NCBI GenBank assembly: GCA_002778195.1
Contig: PCDI01000005.1
Location: forward strand, 2,356,124-2,420,123
Direction of reading: 5' to 3'
Source: Raffaelea ambrosiae
Taxonomy: Eukaryota > Ascomycota > Sordariomycetes > Ophiostomatales > Ophiostomataceae
DNA length: 64,000 bases
Shown here in pieces: positions 43,994 to 54,019 of the stretch. Position 1 is the first letter of the stretch. The number at the start of each line of letters is the position of its first letter. Under the pieces are notes generated by a model. That model was not told where the DNA came from. It searched no databases and saw only the letters and a list, made by a program, of their open reading frames with translations. Made by a program: the position numbers and the translations under genes.

Positions 43994-46384
43994 ATGCGTC
44001 TATTCACTGTCGCCTTTCTGGCGGTGCCTGCTGCCGCCCTGCGGTATTGGCCAGAGTATCCGCCTGATCCTAGTCCCAACCTCCCTTCGAACATCCATTT
44101 CAACGAGGCCGGCAACATCATCACGGTCGACCCTCCGGACGATGACCCAAACCCCTTTTGGCCCGGGCCCATTCCGGATTACTACATGCCGAGCGGCCCC
44201 TATGTGTCCGACTTCCTTCCCCTTCCTGTGCCGCCTGAGCCGGTCCCAGCCCCCCGCCCGCCGGTGCCCTCGCCCGACTTGAAGATCAACATCCCCATTC
44301 CCAAGATCAAGAATTTCAAGGTCAACGTGCCCACGCCCCAGGTGACGATCAGCACGGTCCATTCCAAGATGGCCAGCAGCACCATCAAGATCACCAGGGC
44401 CACTGCCGTGAGCCATCACCACGACAAGTCGCACATCAACCCGGTCACGCACCCGGACTATGTGCCCCACCTCAAAGGCATCAAGCACTCCAACCTAGAC
44501 CCGATGGTGCCGCAGGAAGCACCGCCCCGCTCCGTTGCCGACGGCATCTCCGAGGCTCTGTGCCGGGGTCGCCCGGTGAAGCGCGGCCTCTCTGACGACG
44601 ACGACACGCCCACGCCGACCACCTGCCGGCAGCACAAACGCCTGGCGGATGGTACGGCCGAGATTATCATCAACGCCATTGTGGACAAAGCTGGCCTGCT
44701 GGCGCCGGAGACCATTACTCTGGCCCGGGAGGAGTTTGACGACGACGTTGTGGAAATCATCGTGGACACCGTCGCAGACGAAGTCGGCAAGTTCGAAACC
44801 ATCCGCGACAACGCCCCCACGACCACCACCACTGCTGCGCTCCAGGCGCGCTCGGCCGAAGACGGGGTCGACTTCCTTGTGGACGGCATCCTGGAGAAGA
44901 TCCAGGACAAAATCCAGGTCAAGATTCAGCAGAGGATCGAAAACTGGAGGGAAGCCAGACGGCAGCGCAAGCACCAGCAGCAGCAGCAGAAGAAGAAGCG
45001 TGATCTCTTTGAGACGCCCGTGGACGTTGCCGTCTCCCATGAGAAGCGGTCTGTGGAGGATCTTGTGGAGGCTGTCGTGAACGTTGTCCTGGAAAAGGTC
45101 GTGGGCATCTTCCACAAGAAGCACCACAGCGAGGAGGACGCAAAGAAGGAGGAGACTGTGTCGGACGAGGACGTGAAGGGATGGCTGGCGGAGAAGGCCA
45201 GACGGAAGCAGCAGAAGAAGCAGGAGAAGAAGGAGCGCAAGCAGATGAGCAAGGCGAGCAAGGCGAGCAAGACGCTCGCCAAGGAGGCCACCACCACCGC
45301 CGCAGCCGCAGCCGCAGCCGCCACGACTGCCTCCACCACTACTACCTGCAGCTGTGCTGCTGCGTCTGCTGCGACCACCGCCTGTGACTGCGCCCGTGCG
45401 CGCGCCCCGGTCCAGGCCCGGGCCGAGCCCCGGGATGTCTGGGAGTGGATCGAGTACGCCCGGGAGGAGGTGTCCCCGGAACGGCCGGTCGTGGAGACGT
45501 CGACCGAGCCGGGCCAGGTGCACCCCACGCGGCCCGTCATCGTCGGCGGGACCGCCGACGCGGCTGTCCCTGTGCATCCGACGCGTCCCGCACTGGTGAA
45601 GCCGACCACCTTTGTCACCCAGACGCGGCGGTCGACCGATGGCCTCCGTTCGGATGTCGACCCTGCCACGGTGGCCTCGACTGGCGCTTCCGAGCAGGCC
45701 GCCACGGCCTCGACTGGCGCTTCCGAGAAGGCCGCCACGGCCTCGACTGACGCTTCCGAGCAGGCCGCCCCGGCCACGCACCCGCACATCACCCGCCGTG
45801 CGGACCTCCCCTGGACCCTGCCGATGGACCTGCTGGATCTCGACGAGTTCGCCTACGCCAAGAGCGATACGTGGACCCACACGACCAGCAGCGAGAGCTG
45901 CGATGCGACGCACTCGGTGACGACGTCGCTCAGCGGCACGGGCACGACGCATTTCAAGAACTTGGTCAACAGGCTCTTTGGCTGGAACATTCAGCTGGAG
46001 GCCAAGACGGCCGCCGGCGAGTTCATTTTTGATGTCGAGAAGGACGAGAAGGACACCTCTGAGGAGAAGGAGTCCTCCTCCGAGCAGGACGAAAAGGACG
46101 AGACGAACGAGCAGGATGAAAAGGACGAGACAGACGAGGAGGAACCCCCCGCTGCCACCCCAGACGACGAGGCCGTCCAAGTCGTGGGCGCCACGCACCT
46201 GAAGAGCACCCGGACCAGCAACACGATCCAGATCGTGGCCGACATGCTCAAGGACAGCGAGAAGGTGCGCCGTGTGCTCCGGTTCCGGGTGCCCAAGCGT
46301 CTGTCGCGCAACAAGGTGCCGCAGAAGATCGTTGTGACGAAGGACGGCGAGATTGTTCTGGTGGAGAAAAAGGGGCAGAACTAG
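43994..46384 (+). CDS. Secreted protein with dibasic sites and repeated amphipathic segments, unknown family
   Basis: A single exon of 796 aa. The start at 43994 (MRLFTVAFLAVPAAALRYWP) gives a clean signal peptide; an upstream in-frame ATG at 43901 would put 31 residues before it and is less likely. A Pro-rich N-terminal domain (residues 20-100) is followed by dibasic sites at 196-197, 215-216, 333-336 and 351-352, candidate Kex2 cuts. Four related helical segments occur: AEIIINAIVDKA (222-233), VVEIIVDTVADEV (252-264), RSAEDGVDFLVDGILEK (286-302) and RSVEDLVEAVVNVVLEK (352-368). Then come a Lys-rich coiled coil, a Thr/Ala/Cys tract, three 11-residue ASTGASEQAAT repeats (45674-45772), an Asp/Glu-Lys tract and an ordered C-terminus ending EIVLVEKKGQN. 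I do not recognise the family. It could be a processed repeat precursor or a wall protein. Confidence 0.75.
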   Translation: MRLFTVAFLAVPAAALRYWPEYPPDPSPNLPSNIHFNEAGNIITVDPPDDDPNPFWPGPIPDYYMPSGPYVSDFLPLPVPPEPVPAPRPPVPSPDLKINIPIPKIKNFKVNVPTPQVTISTVHSKMASSTIKITRATAVSHHHDKSHINPVTHPDYVPHLKGIKHSNLDPMVPQEAPPRSVADGISEALCRGRPVKRGLSDDDDTPTPTTCRQHKRLADGTAEIIINAIVDKAGLLAPETITLAREEFDDDVVEIIVDTVADEVGKFETIRDNAPTTTTTAALQARSAEDGVDFLVDGILEKIQDKIQVKIQQRIENWREARRQRKHQQQQQKKKRDLFETPVDVAVSHEKRSVEDLVEAVVNVVLEKVVGIFHKKHHSEEDAKKEETVSDEDVKGWLAEKARRKQQKKQEKKERKQMSKASKASKTLAKEATTTAAAAAAAATTASTTTTCSCAAASAATTACDCARARAPVQARAEPRDVWEWIEYAREEVSPERPVVETSTEPGQVHPTRPVIVGGTADAAVPVHPTRPALVKPTTFVTQTRRSTDGLRSDVDPATVASTGASEQAATASTGASEKAATASTDASEQAAPATHPHITRRADLPWTLPMDLLDLDEFAYAKSDTWTHTTSSESCDATHSVTTSLSGTGTTHFKNLVNRLFGWNIQLEAKTAAGEFIFDVEKDEKDTSEEKESSSEQDEKDETNEQDEKDETDEEEPPAATPDDEAVQVVGATHLKSTRTSNTIQIVADMLKDSEKVRRVLRFRVPKRLSRNKVPQKIVVTKDGEIVLVEKKGQN
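45674..45772 (+). repeat. 33-bp tandem repeat, three copies, inside the 796-aa secreted gene
   Basis: Three consecutive 33-base units encode ASTGASEQAAT, ASTGASEKAAT and ASTDASEQAAP. The copies differ by only a few bases, so the array is recent and may vary in copy number between strains. Confidence 0.9.
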
Positions 46385-47266
46385 GGGGGTTGGAAGGGGA
46401 TTTCGTTTGTGTTTTCTCTCCGTGTTGAAAGGCTCCTGGCTTGCACAAGCTGGTTGAGCCACACTTTGACTCTGTATCCGATCCACTACTTTTGCTCGTT
46501 TGTGTTTGCGTTTGTATCTGTATTTCATCAGATGTACTTTATTGTACCCATAAATACAACCCAGAGAATTTTGGCACCATTGAAGAACTGCCATGGTTTA
46601 CAAGGCTCTTACTGAACAGAGTATATTCGCAAAGTCGAACACTGCAGCGTCAAGTTATTTGTATGACGGATCGCCGGCCGCGAGACATATTAACACTTTG
46701 TCGGCTCAAGTCTCGCGTTGCCCGTGAACACAGGGTCAACTCGGGTTGTAGACTCTGAGTCATTGACGTGATACATCACAAGTAGCTCAGTGGCAACTCA
46801 CAAAACAACCCACAAACAACTCAACAAACGCCCCAAAGGATACAAGACAACTCTTGCGAACCCTTTGAGCTGAGACCAAGACAAATCTGACAGCTCACGT
46901 AATAGTTTGTACCACCCGCGTTTAGAACTTGGTATTTAAACTCTTCCTTCCCTTCCGCCGAAATAAAATCTCCTTTTCTTCTTCTTCTTTTTCCTTCCGA
47001 TCTCGCACGTCGCCAAAAAAGACCTGCCAGTCCAGGCAGAACACCTTCCAGTCATGTGCCTTACTGCCCGAATATGGTAGCTTTCTCACGAGCACTGCGA
47101 ACCGCGAGTGTTGCCGCACAGGAAAACCCGATCCAAGAAATCCAGCATTCAATACATAGACGAATAGGACAGATGAGGAGCGAATGAATGATCCCAACAC
47201 ACCAAGAAGGGGGAGCAAGAAAATCCCATGTGCCTAACCTGTTGAGCGGTGCAGTGGGTTGGAAAC
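46385..47266. other. Intergenic 3' of the 796-aa secreted gene
   Basis: About 880 bp with no supported gene. Near 46780-46830 there is an ACAACTC/ACAAAC-rich stretch. The composition becomes less GC-rich than in the coding regions. Confidence 0.5.
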
Positions 47267-48336
47267 ATGATTCACGACACTATGGTGACTGACACAACCA
47301 TCAACAACATCCCCGACGAGGATCCAGTACGCGGTCCAGACGAAGACCATACTATTGCAGTATCGAGACAACTTGACAGCTCAGGCTCTACAGCCGCTTG
47401 GGACGACATAAAATGATACTGGACAACACCAGGAAAGCCACAGAGAGCAGGCATTTTGCGAGTTGCATCTGCCCGCATGAGATATTTGACTACGTGAGGT
47501 GCTCTTGGGAATCCATCAGCACAGACACACTATGCGATAGAAGGAAACATTCACAACAACTGGTGCGAGTTTGTTGCGAAGACAATGTGTAAGTCAGCCT
47601 TTTCTCCCCAACTTTGCCATGCCGTTCACCCGCGTGTTAACAATCGAGACAGCGTTATCAGCAATACACGATCAATCTTTTTTCCTCAAGCGACTGGGGG
47701 CTACTACGACCACAACATCTATGAACAGGGATGCCCGTTCCGCCCTGAAGGTTGTGGCCGATGAGCTATTCGTCCCTGGCATTCCACGGAACGACTGTTG
47801 TCCGCGTGGATGAATGCTCCATCTCAGACTGGGTTCGCTTTACGGAGCAAAGCCGACATGCCTTGTCGCAGCTGTCGCAGTGGCTCGCCGGTCCGGCCTG
47901 AACATTGGGAAAGGATGACCCCCTCGATGGATGAGTTCGTCTCCCTGTCACCAACAGAGGACAATTCTCCATACAGGAAGGAATGTACGCAAAAGTCAGA
48001 CTAGCTCCCCGGTCTACACCACACCCGACAAAGACACGACCGCTAATAAGCGCCCGCAGACAGAAGTGAACAGCTAGATCAGCGCCATGGGCGCAAAGAT
48101 GGGCCCCTCGCAGTCTGGATCAGCCCTCCCCAGACGAGACTGTGCTGGACAACATCGCTGTTGACCGCAGCACGATTTCAGAATTGTTGCAGCCGGTGGA
48201 CGAGGGAGTGCACGGCCGCCTGGTACGACCATATTAGAAGCAGGCGGATTACCGTAATAGCGAAGAGATCCACAGGGACAAATTCATTGGCTCTGATGGG
48301 CTGAGGCGAGTTTGTCCAGCCGAATGGGCACATGCT
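47267..48336 (+). pseudogene. Decayed coding-like stretch, family unknown
   Basis: From the ATG at 47267 one frame runs 165 codons to a TGA at 47762-47764, interrupted only by TGA at 47414-47416 and 47495-47497. Its sequence looks protein-like (HYAIEGNIHNNWCEFVAKTM, GGYYDHNIYEQGCPFRP). A second frame, overlapping from about 47757, continues with DECSISDWVRFTEQSRHALS and further protein-like segments to about 48330 (TVLDNIAVDRSTISELLQ), with TGA near 47899, 47932 and 48067 and TAG near 48235. The TGA codons could derive from CGA by C-to-T change. No introns were defined and no family is recognised. It may be an old gene copy or repeat remnant; chance open frames cannot be excluded. Confidence 0.35.
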
Positions 48337-49581
48337 TGACCGGTGCGACCAACGGCTGCGACTTCCTAGCCATGTTTAGCGGTCCGAAATGGCGTGGCGT
48401 GTCCAACTTCAATGTGCTGTCCACGAGGCAGGTTGAGAGGCCATGCCGGCAACAGGAAGCTCAAGGGGACCCGAGAGGAAAGCCTGGTTGACTGGATTCG
48501 CATTCCGAACTGGATTCGTCCCGCGTGATTTTCCACTGGGGGTTTCGCTGGGAAGACAAGGAAGACAAGGAAGACAAGGGCATGTCAGCATCACCTAGTC
48601 CATCCACTCATGCAAACAAAATGTCCGGGCTGTTGACTGGCCGAACGGTGGATCACCAGTACGTGGCTTCTTGACCAGTGTGGCCTGTTTTTTTCTTTGG
48701 CTGCTGGCCATACTCCTACGAGCACAGATTGATCGAGTCAGCGGCTCCCTCTCTTTTTGATCTGGAACCCATGTGGCTCTTCAGGTCCCAGAGGTCACGG
48801 GTGCCGCCACTTTGGCTTTTGGTCGTTCGCTGATGGATCCATAGAATGGACGGACGATGCGGCTCGGCGTACGAGACTGGGCGTTGTTTTTGTTTCGTTT
48901 GCTAAGCTGTTCGCCCGGCTGACGGGCAGCACGGGGCGGCACACGTGCGTCACGATCCTTGGTGTCGTTCTTGTCCCCTTGCTTTTGCTCTTCTGCGGGT
49001 CCTCTTGTTGTTTCGCTCTTTTGTGTGGTCGGCTGTGCCTGCTGGCTCCCAACGTGCCACGAAGCCACACAAGTTCCAGACCCGTGTTCCAACAAGACGC
49101 AAATGAAGACTCCCTCGCCGCCGTGACTGCACAGTTGCCGTAGTCGTAGTCGTCCAGACGCTGCCGGGGCTCTGGCGCGTGCAGGCGGCCCCACAAAAGG
49201 GGCCCGCTCTCGCGTGCCAGAAGCCGTCGGCAATTGGCATCCGAGGCCTACAAGAATGGGGAAAACGACGACCCGGCACGGGCACCTCGTTCCTCCTCGG
49301 CCTGGACCACGCAACATCACCCGCGCCAAATTGCCCTCTCTTTTTCTTTTTCTTTCTCCGTGCGATCCAACGATCTGCATGCAGACCAGGCCTCATTCTC
49401 CCACGAATTGGGTCGTTTGGTCTTCGTAGCATCGCTGTGAACCACCCGCGGCTTGTGTGTCCAGACCGAGTTTGCACGTGATTCCTTCTCCTTCCCAAGT
49501 GAGGAGACATCTGGCCGACAACAACAACATCGACATCACCGGCAACATCCACCGGCAACCAAACCGCCCACCACCGACACC
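48337..49581. other. Intergenic: upstream region of the Pxp2-like gene
   Basis: 1.2 kb without a supported gene. It has a 9-bp tandem repeat (GGAAGACAA x3, 48551-48579) and C/T-rich sequence toward the start at 49582. Frames of about 130-200 codons on both strands overlap each other and show no domain. Confidence 0.5.
48551..48579 (+). repeat. 9-bp tandem repeat, three copies
   Basis: GGAAGACAA is repeated three times in succession. It is a simple-sequence repeat in intergenic DNA without a visible role. Confidence 0.75.
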
Positions 49582-50573
49582 ATGCCGAAGCTCTCCCCGT
49601 CGCTCAAGGCGCTCATCAACGCGCCCTTCTCGCGGCCGGGCCAGGCCCCGGCGCCCGCCCACATGGCCGACGTCTACCGGTCCATTGCCCGCGATGCCGC
49701 CCAAAACAACGTCGGCACCCGGCCCTGGATCACTCTCTCGGTACGCCCGCCTCGTTGTTCTTTTTTTGTGGATTTCTTTTGTGGCGGGGGCGCTAACCCT
49801 CTCTCTCTCTCTCCCCCCCCCCCCCCCAGGCCGCCGCGACCATGACCCTCAACTCGCCCGAGTCGCTCGCGGTGCTCCACCGCGTGGCCACGGACGGCAC
49901 CGCCGCCAGCGAGCCCGCCGTGCCCACGGCCGAGCTCATCCGCGAGGTGGGCCTCAAGTGCATCGGCTTCAACGGCATCCCGCGGACGATCAACACCCTG
50001 GGCGCGTTCCGGGCGGCCCTGCCGGCGGACGTCGTCGCGGGCCTGGCCACGACCAGCACGCGCACGGTCACGGCCGACAATGTGGCGGCCACGGCGGCGC
50101 GCGGCCTCGCGCTCTGGCGCAGCGTCTACGCCGGCGTCGACGCCAAGCTGCTCGACAAGCTGGCCGAGTCGCACCCGGACCTGCCCGTGCACATCCTGGG
50201 CTCGCACTACGGCCCGCTGTTCACCGACCCGCCCGGCCACAGCGCCGCCGGCCTGGCCAACGTCGGCCGTCTGCTGACCAGCCTGGTGGGCATCGCCTGT
50301 CTGCGCGCGCAGACCGGCGTGGGTCCGCAGGTGCTGTCGCACATTTTCGGCCTGCGCAAGGCGCTGGCCGACGGCACCTGGAAGCCCGCCGAGGCCGCGG
50401 ACCTGGAGAGCGTCCGCGGCGCCGCGTGGCTGGCCACCAACGAGGGCAGCGAGTGGCTGCTCGGCGTGGTGGACCAGATCGTGGCGGCCTTTGCGGGGGG
50501 CGCCAACTTTGCCGCCGCCGCCGCCGCCGGGGGGGAGAAGGGCGAGGAGGGCCCTGCCAAGGCGAAGCTGTAG
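49582..50573 (+). CDS. Pxp2-like peroxisomal AhpD/CMD-fold protein (PTS1 AKL)
   Basis: Two exons, 49582-49740 and 49830-50573 (intron 89 bp, phase 0), 300 aa. It begins MPKLSPSLKALINAPFSRPG and continues with TMTLNSPESLAVLHRVAT, ELIREVGLKCIGFNGIPRTI and NTLGAFRAAL, an all-helical pattern of the AhpD-like/carboxymuconolactone decarboxylase superfamily seen in yeast YJR111C (Pxp2). The protein ends in AKL, a variant of the SKL peroxisomal targeting signal 1, which fits a peroxisomal matrix location. The classical C-x-x-C peroxidase pair of AhpD is not seen, so a peroxidase activity should not be assumed. An Ala-rich, then Gly/Glu low-complexity stretch precedes the targeting signal. The acceptor is preceded by a run of 15 C. 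Confidence 0.78.
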
Positions 50574-51209
50574 GAGTAGCCAACAACGGCTGTGATGCGG
50601 CAGTCCCAAAAAGAAAAAAAGTGAGCAACGCAAAGAACAGTTGGGTGCAGGTCGGGTCAGCAGAACATAGGGGAACCCGGCACAGCATAGATTGCCAGCA
50701 AGACCGAAATTCAATTGTACATATTACACAAGAAAATGTGCCGGGATAAAAGGGGGGGCAGTCCGTCCATCCAGGGCACCCCTTTGCGAGGTGACCATCA
50801 TTTCTTGGTTCCCCAAGCTTCCTGGCCAACGCGCTCTGCAGTGACACCCGGCTGCGTGTGTCACGTGTAAGCCGACTACGATTGGTGGAAACCGGCGTAA
50901 CCGCTCCCTATTCCGTGCTGCAGGGCACCCTGCCTGGGCATGTTCCCTGCAGGACTGTTCACCTGCTCTTCGATTGGCAAGGGAAACAGAGTCCGAAGAG
51001 TTTGTTTCACCTCTGCTGTGAGAGCTTAGCCGTGGCAGGGGGAGGGCTCGTGGGCTTCGTGGGGCGACGAGCCCGCGCGGGATATAAACCTCCCCGTCGG
51101 AGCAATTTCTCCCACCCTCTTGCCTGTTCTCTTCCATGGACACTCCTCCGTTGTGCTTCATGCTATTTGTCTCTCTCGGATCAACACTTCTCTGCAGCTG
51201 CCTAGAATC
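50574..51209. other. Intergenic: promoter of the cupredoxin-like GPI protein
   Basis: 636 bp between two plus-strand genes. It holds a TATAAA box at 51083-51088 and no supported gene. Confidence 0.6.
51083..51088 (+). promoter_or_regulatory. TATA box of the cupredoxin-like gene
   Basis: TATAAA lies 122 bp upstream of the ATG at 51210, inside GGGATATAAACC. The spacing suits a transcript with a leader of about 90 bases. Confidence 0.5.
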
Positions 51210-52025
51210 ATGGTCGGCCTGTCTCTCCTCCCCTCCCTGGGCACCCTTGTCCCCCTGGTGGCGGTGGCTGTCACTGCCGCCAACATTCCCATCATGGTCA
51301 TCGACTTCGTGTTCCAGCCCAACACCACCACAGCCGAGGCGGACGACATCGTCCAGTTCATTTTCAGGGGGGGCACTGGCCACTCGGTTGTCCTTGCTGA
51401 CCCAGACAATCCCTGCCACATGAGCGCGGCCGCTGGTGGCGGCTTCTGGTCGGGCGTGGTTGCCGAGCACAATGTGTCGTTCTACGTCACGATCAATGAC
51501 AGCAGCCCGTTCCTCTTCTACAGCTCAAACGGAGACGACTGCCAGAGCGGCATGGCCGGCGCCGTCAACCCGCCCAACCAAGAGTACCTGCAAGACTACG
51601 TGGCTCGGGCAGAGAGTGAGAGAGGATCCGAGTCCCCGCCCGGAAGTGCCTACGGCGGAGTCGTGATGCTTCCTCTTGCCGCCGACGAAAGCTCAAGCGA
51701 TGCACCCAGCAGCCCACCCAAAAGCACGCCCCAAAGCACGCCGGCAAGCGCGGCAAGCAGCTCGCCAGGCGATGATGCAACGACCAGCGAAGTGACCAGC
51801 TTCCGAACGTCGGGGTCGTATTCCCCGCCGGGGGGGTGGTCGACGTCAACAGGGGGGTATTCCTACTCGTCGTCGTCGGCGACAGGACCCGACGCAGCAA
51901 CAGGAACGGCCGCCTCGGCGACACCGACCAGATCCATTCCTGCCGTGAACCAAAGCACACATGGCCTCGCCGCCTCGATTGGTGCTTGTGTCGCGGCCTT
52001 TGTTTTGGCTTTTTGCATGCTCTGA
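51210..52025 (+). CDS. GPI-anchored cupredoxin-domain, Ser-rich cell-surface protein
   Basis: A single exon of 271 aa. A signal peptide (MVGLSLLPSLGTLVPLVAVA) is followed by a cupredoxin-like domain at about residues 28-150: IMVIDFVFQPNTTTAEADDI, then GTGHSVVLAD, FYVTINDSSPFLFYSS, and DDCQSGMAGAVNP. These match the fungal extracellular serine-rich cupredoxin family. The His of GHSV, the Cys of DDCQSGM and the Met nearby are the likely copper-site positions; the usual CxxxxHC is reduced to a single Cys, so copper binding is uncertain. A Ser/Thr/Pro-rich stalk of about 100 residues follows, and the tail GLAASIGACVAAFVLAFCML is a GPI-attachment signal. It would sit on the plasma membrane or wall. 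Such proteins are common in plant- and insect-associated fungi; its partner is unknown. Confidence 0.85.
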   Translation: MVGLSLLPSLGTLVPLVAVAVTAANIPIMVIDFVFQPNTTTAEADDIVQFIFRGGTGHSVVLADPDNPCHMSAAAGGGFWSGVVAEHNVSFYVTINDSSPFLFYSSNGDDCQSGMAGAVNPPNQEYLQDYVARAESERGSESPPGSAYGGVVMLPLAADESSSDAPSSPPKSTPQSTPASAASSSPGDDATTSEVTSFRTSGSYSPPGGWSTSTGGYSYSSSSATGPDAATGTAASATPTRSIPAVNQSTHGLAASIGACVAAFVLAFCML

Positions 52026-52986
52026 TACCAACCCGTCTTGTTCTTCCTCGATGCAAGTCGATGATCCTAGCCATTCTGCAGTCGTGAATTTACAAGTATT
52101 TTTGCTGTCGATCCTCCGAGCCTATCCTTTGTCCGTTGCCACGGTATCGACACCGCTCTCGTTCTATAAATACACCCAATGTCTGCTTTTGGTCTTCTGC
52201 GTATATTGCATGCATGCACACGAACGAGTGGTCAAGAGAGAACAAGACAGAACCGGAGAAAACACCCCGTCTGGTCTCCTGCTAGGAAGTTTCTATTTAG
52301 CCGTCGCTGGGTATGGTGTTGGGCTTCTGTCTACTTTGTATGACTTCATTTGACTGCCAGACACCATATATGCCTGCCGATTCCCCACAATGTTATAATT
52401 TTGGCATCTCGCTTGTTGTGGGCGGGAAAAGGAGAACCACTCACACTGTGGTGCAATTTAACTTACCCGGTTCCAGGCTCGAGCTGGGCTTTTGGTATGC
52501 CACTATGAACAGACAAACAATATACATATAGCCTGGGCAATGAGGCTGTGCCACAGATTAGAGAGTCCAGGTCTTTCTTGTTCTTCGATTCCCATAGTTC
52601 TTTGCCTCAAATGACGCGGAGAACGTCTGATTTGCCATCTTACCAGAGTTGACCGGGACCTCGTAGTGGTGGAATGACGGATCGGGGATCCAGATGCAGG
52701 CTGTCAGTCCATGGGGTGCCAGGGGACAGGACAAGCACCAACCTTGTCTTCTGCCGCCTCAGAGTCTTAGCTGGGATTGGATGGTGTGGTATGGATCCCA
52801 GGTATACACGGCAGGCCAATTTGGACAAGCTTTGTGGTGTGTTGTCCCCAAAAATGAAGTCATAACTTAAGAAAGTCTTTGCCCATCCTAGGATGTTTTT
52901 TTTGAACGATTTTCCGACCCCAAAGGAACACGCACTAACTACTGGGCAGCTGTTCTTGTGCTTTCTCCCCCATCTCACCTTTCACA
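52026..52986. other. Intergenic: 3' of the cupredoxin gene and upstream of the NPGG secreted protein
   Basis: 961 bp with no supported gene or repeat. T- and A-rich tracts are scattered, and no TATA box is obvious near the ATG at 52987. Confidence 0.55.
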
Positions 52987-53796
52987 ATGACGACTGTCTC
53001 TCACCTGTTGGCGTTTGGCACACTGCTGGGCCTGGTTTTCTCGTCGCCCGTTGACCCCGTCCAACGAAAGGGTCTGCGAGACCGCGCCGACAAGACGTGG
53101 CCTTCCAACCCCTGGATTGTCATCGGCGAACCCACGGTAGGGCCCTTTGTGCCGGATCCCATCCGCCCCGGCGGTGCAGATTCCCCGGACGGTCCCTACG
53201 ATGAAGAGGCCTCCTCCACCAACAGCAGGATGCCATACAACCCTGGCGGCCCCATGATCCCGGCCGGGCCCCCTTCTGACGATGATGGCGATGACAACAA
53301 CAGCAACGACGATGATGGCGATGACAACGACGATGACGACGACGGCGGCAGTCCGGTCGCCACACCGACGTCCATGATTTTCAACCCAGGCGGCACCATG
53401 GTCCCCGCACCCACGCCCATGCCGTTCAATCCGGGCGGGCCGATGAAGCCGCCCCGGCCGGTCCACACAGACGATTCCATGGATTCCGTGATTTCCGTGG
53501 ATTCCGTGGCTACGCCGACCGCTTCGCCCGACTGCACGTACACAATGAGCATCACGGCCAGCATGACACCGTGCAACTGGAACGGCGTGTTCACGCGCTA
53601 CACGTCGACCGTGACCGACACGGACCGCGTGCCCTGCCACGGATGCGCGCATGTGGCCGTTGCGGGCTTCGCCGATCGGAAGCGGCCGTGTGCCGACATG
53701 GGCCACATTGTGAGCACGACGACAACGGCGACGACACCGACGACGAGCTATGTGACCGTGTGCGAGGCAACGGGGGCGATGCACACGATGGTGTAG
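52987..53796 (+). CDS. Secreted NPGG-repeat, Asp-rich protein with CxGC C-terminal domain
   Basis: A single exon of 269 aa. The N-terminus MTTVSHLLAFGTLLGLVFSS is a signal peptide; a possible dibasic site (QRK) follows near residue 28. The middle has three imperfect copies of an M-x-x-NPGG-x-M-x-P motif (residues 82-92, 130-140 and 145-155), separated by a run rich in Asp and Asn (98-119). The C-terminal domain (about 181-260) has six Cys at 183, 196, 217, 220, 235 and 259, with CHGC at 217-220, then Thr-rich strands leading to a final YVTVC. A second protein in this window (58588-59091) shares the CxGC plus Thr-rich VC pattern. I do not know a named family. It is secreted, or held in the wall; the acidic run could bind cations. 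No GPI signal is present. Confidence 0.75.
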   Translation: MTTVSHLLAFGTLLGLVFSSPVDPVQRKGLRDRADKTWPSNPWIVIGEPTVGPFVPDPIRPGGADSPDGPYDEEASSTNSRMPYNPGGPMIPAGPPSDDDGDDNNSNDDDGDDNDDDDDGGSPVATPTSMIFNPGGTMVPAPTPMPFNPGGPMKPPRPVHTDDSMDSVISVDSVATPTASPDCTYTMSITASMTPCNWNGVFTRYTSTVTDTDRVPCHGCAHVAVAGFADRKRPCADMGHIVSTTTTATTPTTSYVTVCEATGAMHTMV

Positions 53797-54019
53797 GGTG
53801 ACCGTGTGGGCGAGTGACCGAGCGAGCAAGCGGAGCGAGGACAAACAAAAGACCAACGCGAGAAAGCAGCGAAATATGCGGCGAAAAAAAAGTACGCGAC
53901 AGTCTCTCCGTCTCTTTGGCCCAAGCCACGCAAGGGTGGCAGTAGGGAAAATCGAAAAAGGCAACGAGGTGGTGTGGAGAGAGAGGGGGGAGGGCCACTC
54001 GTGGGAGCCGTAAGCGAGA

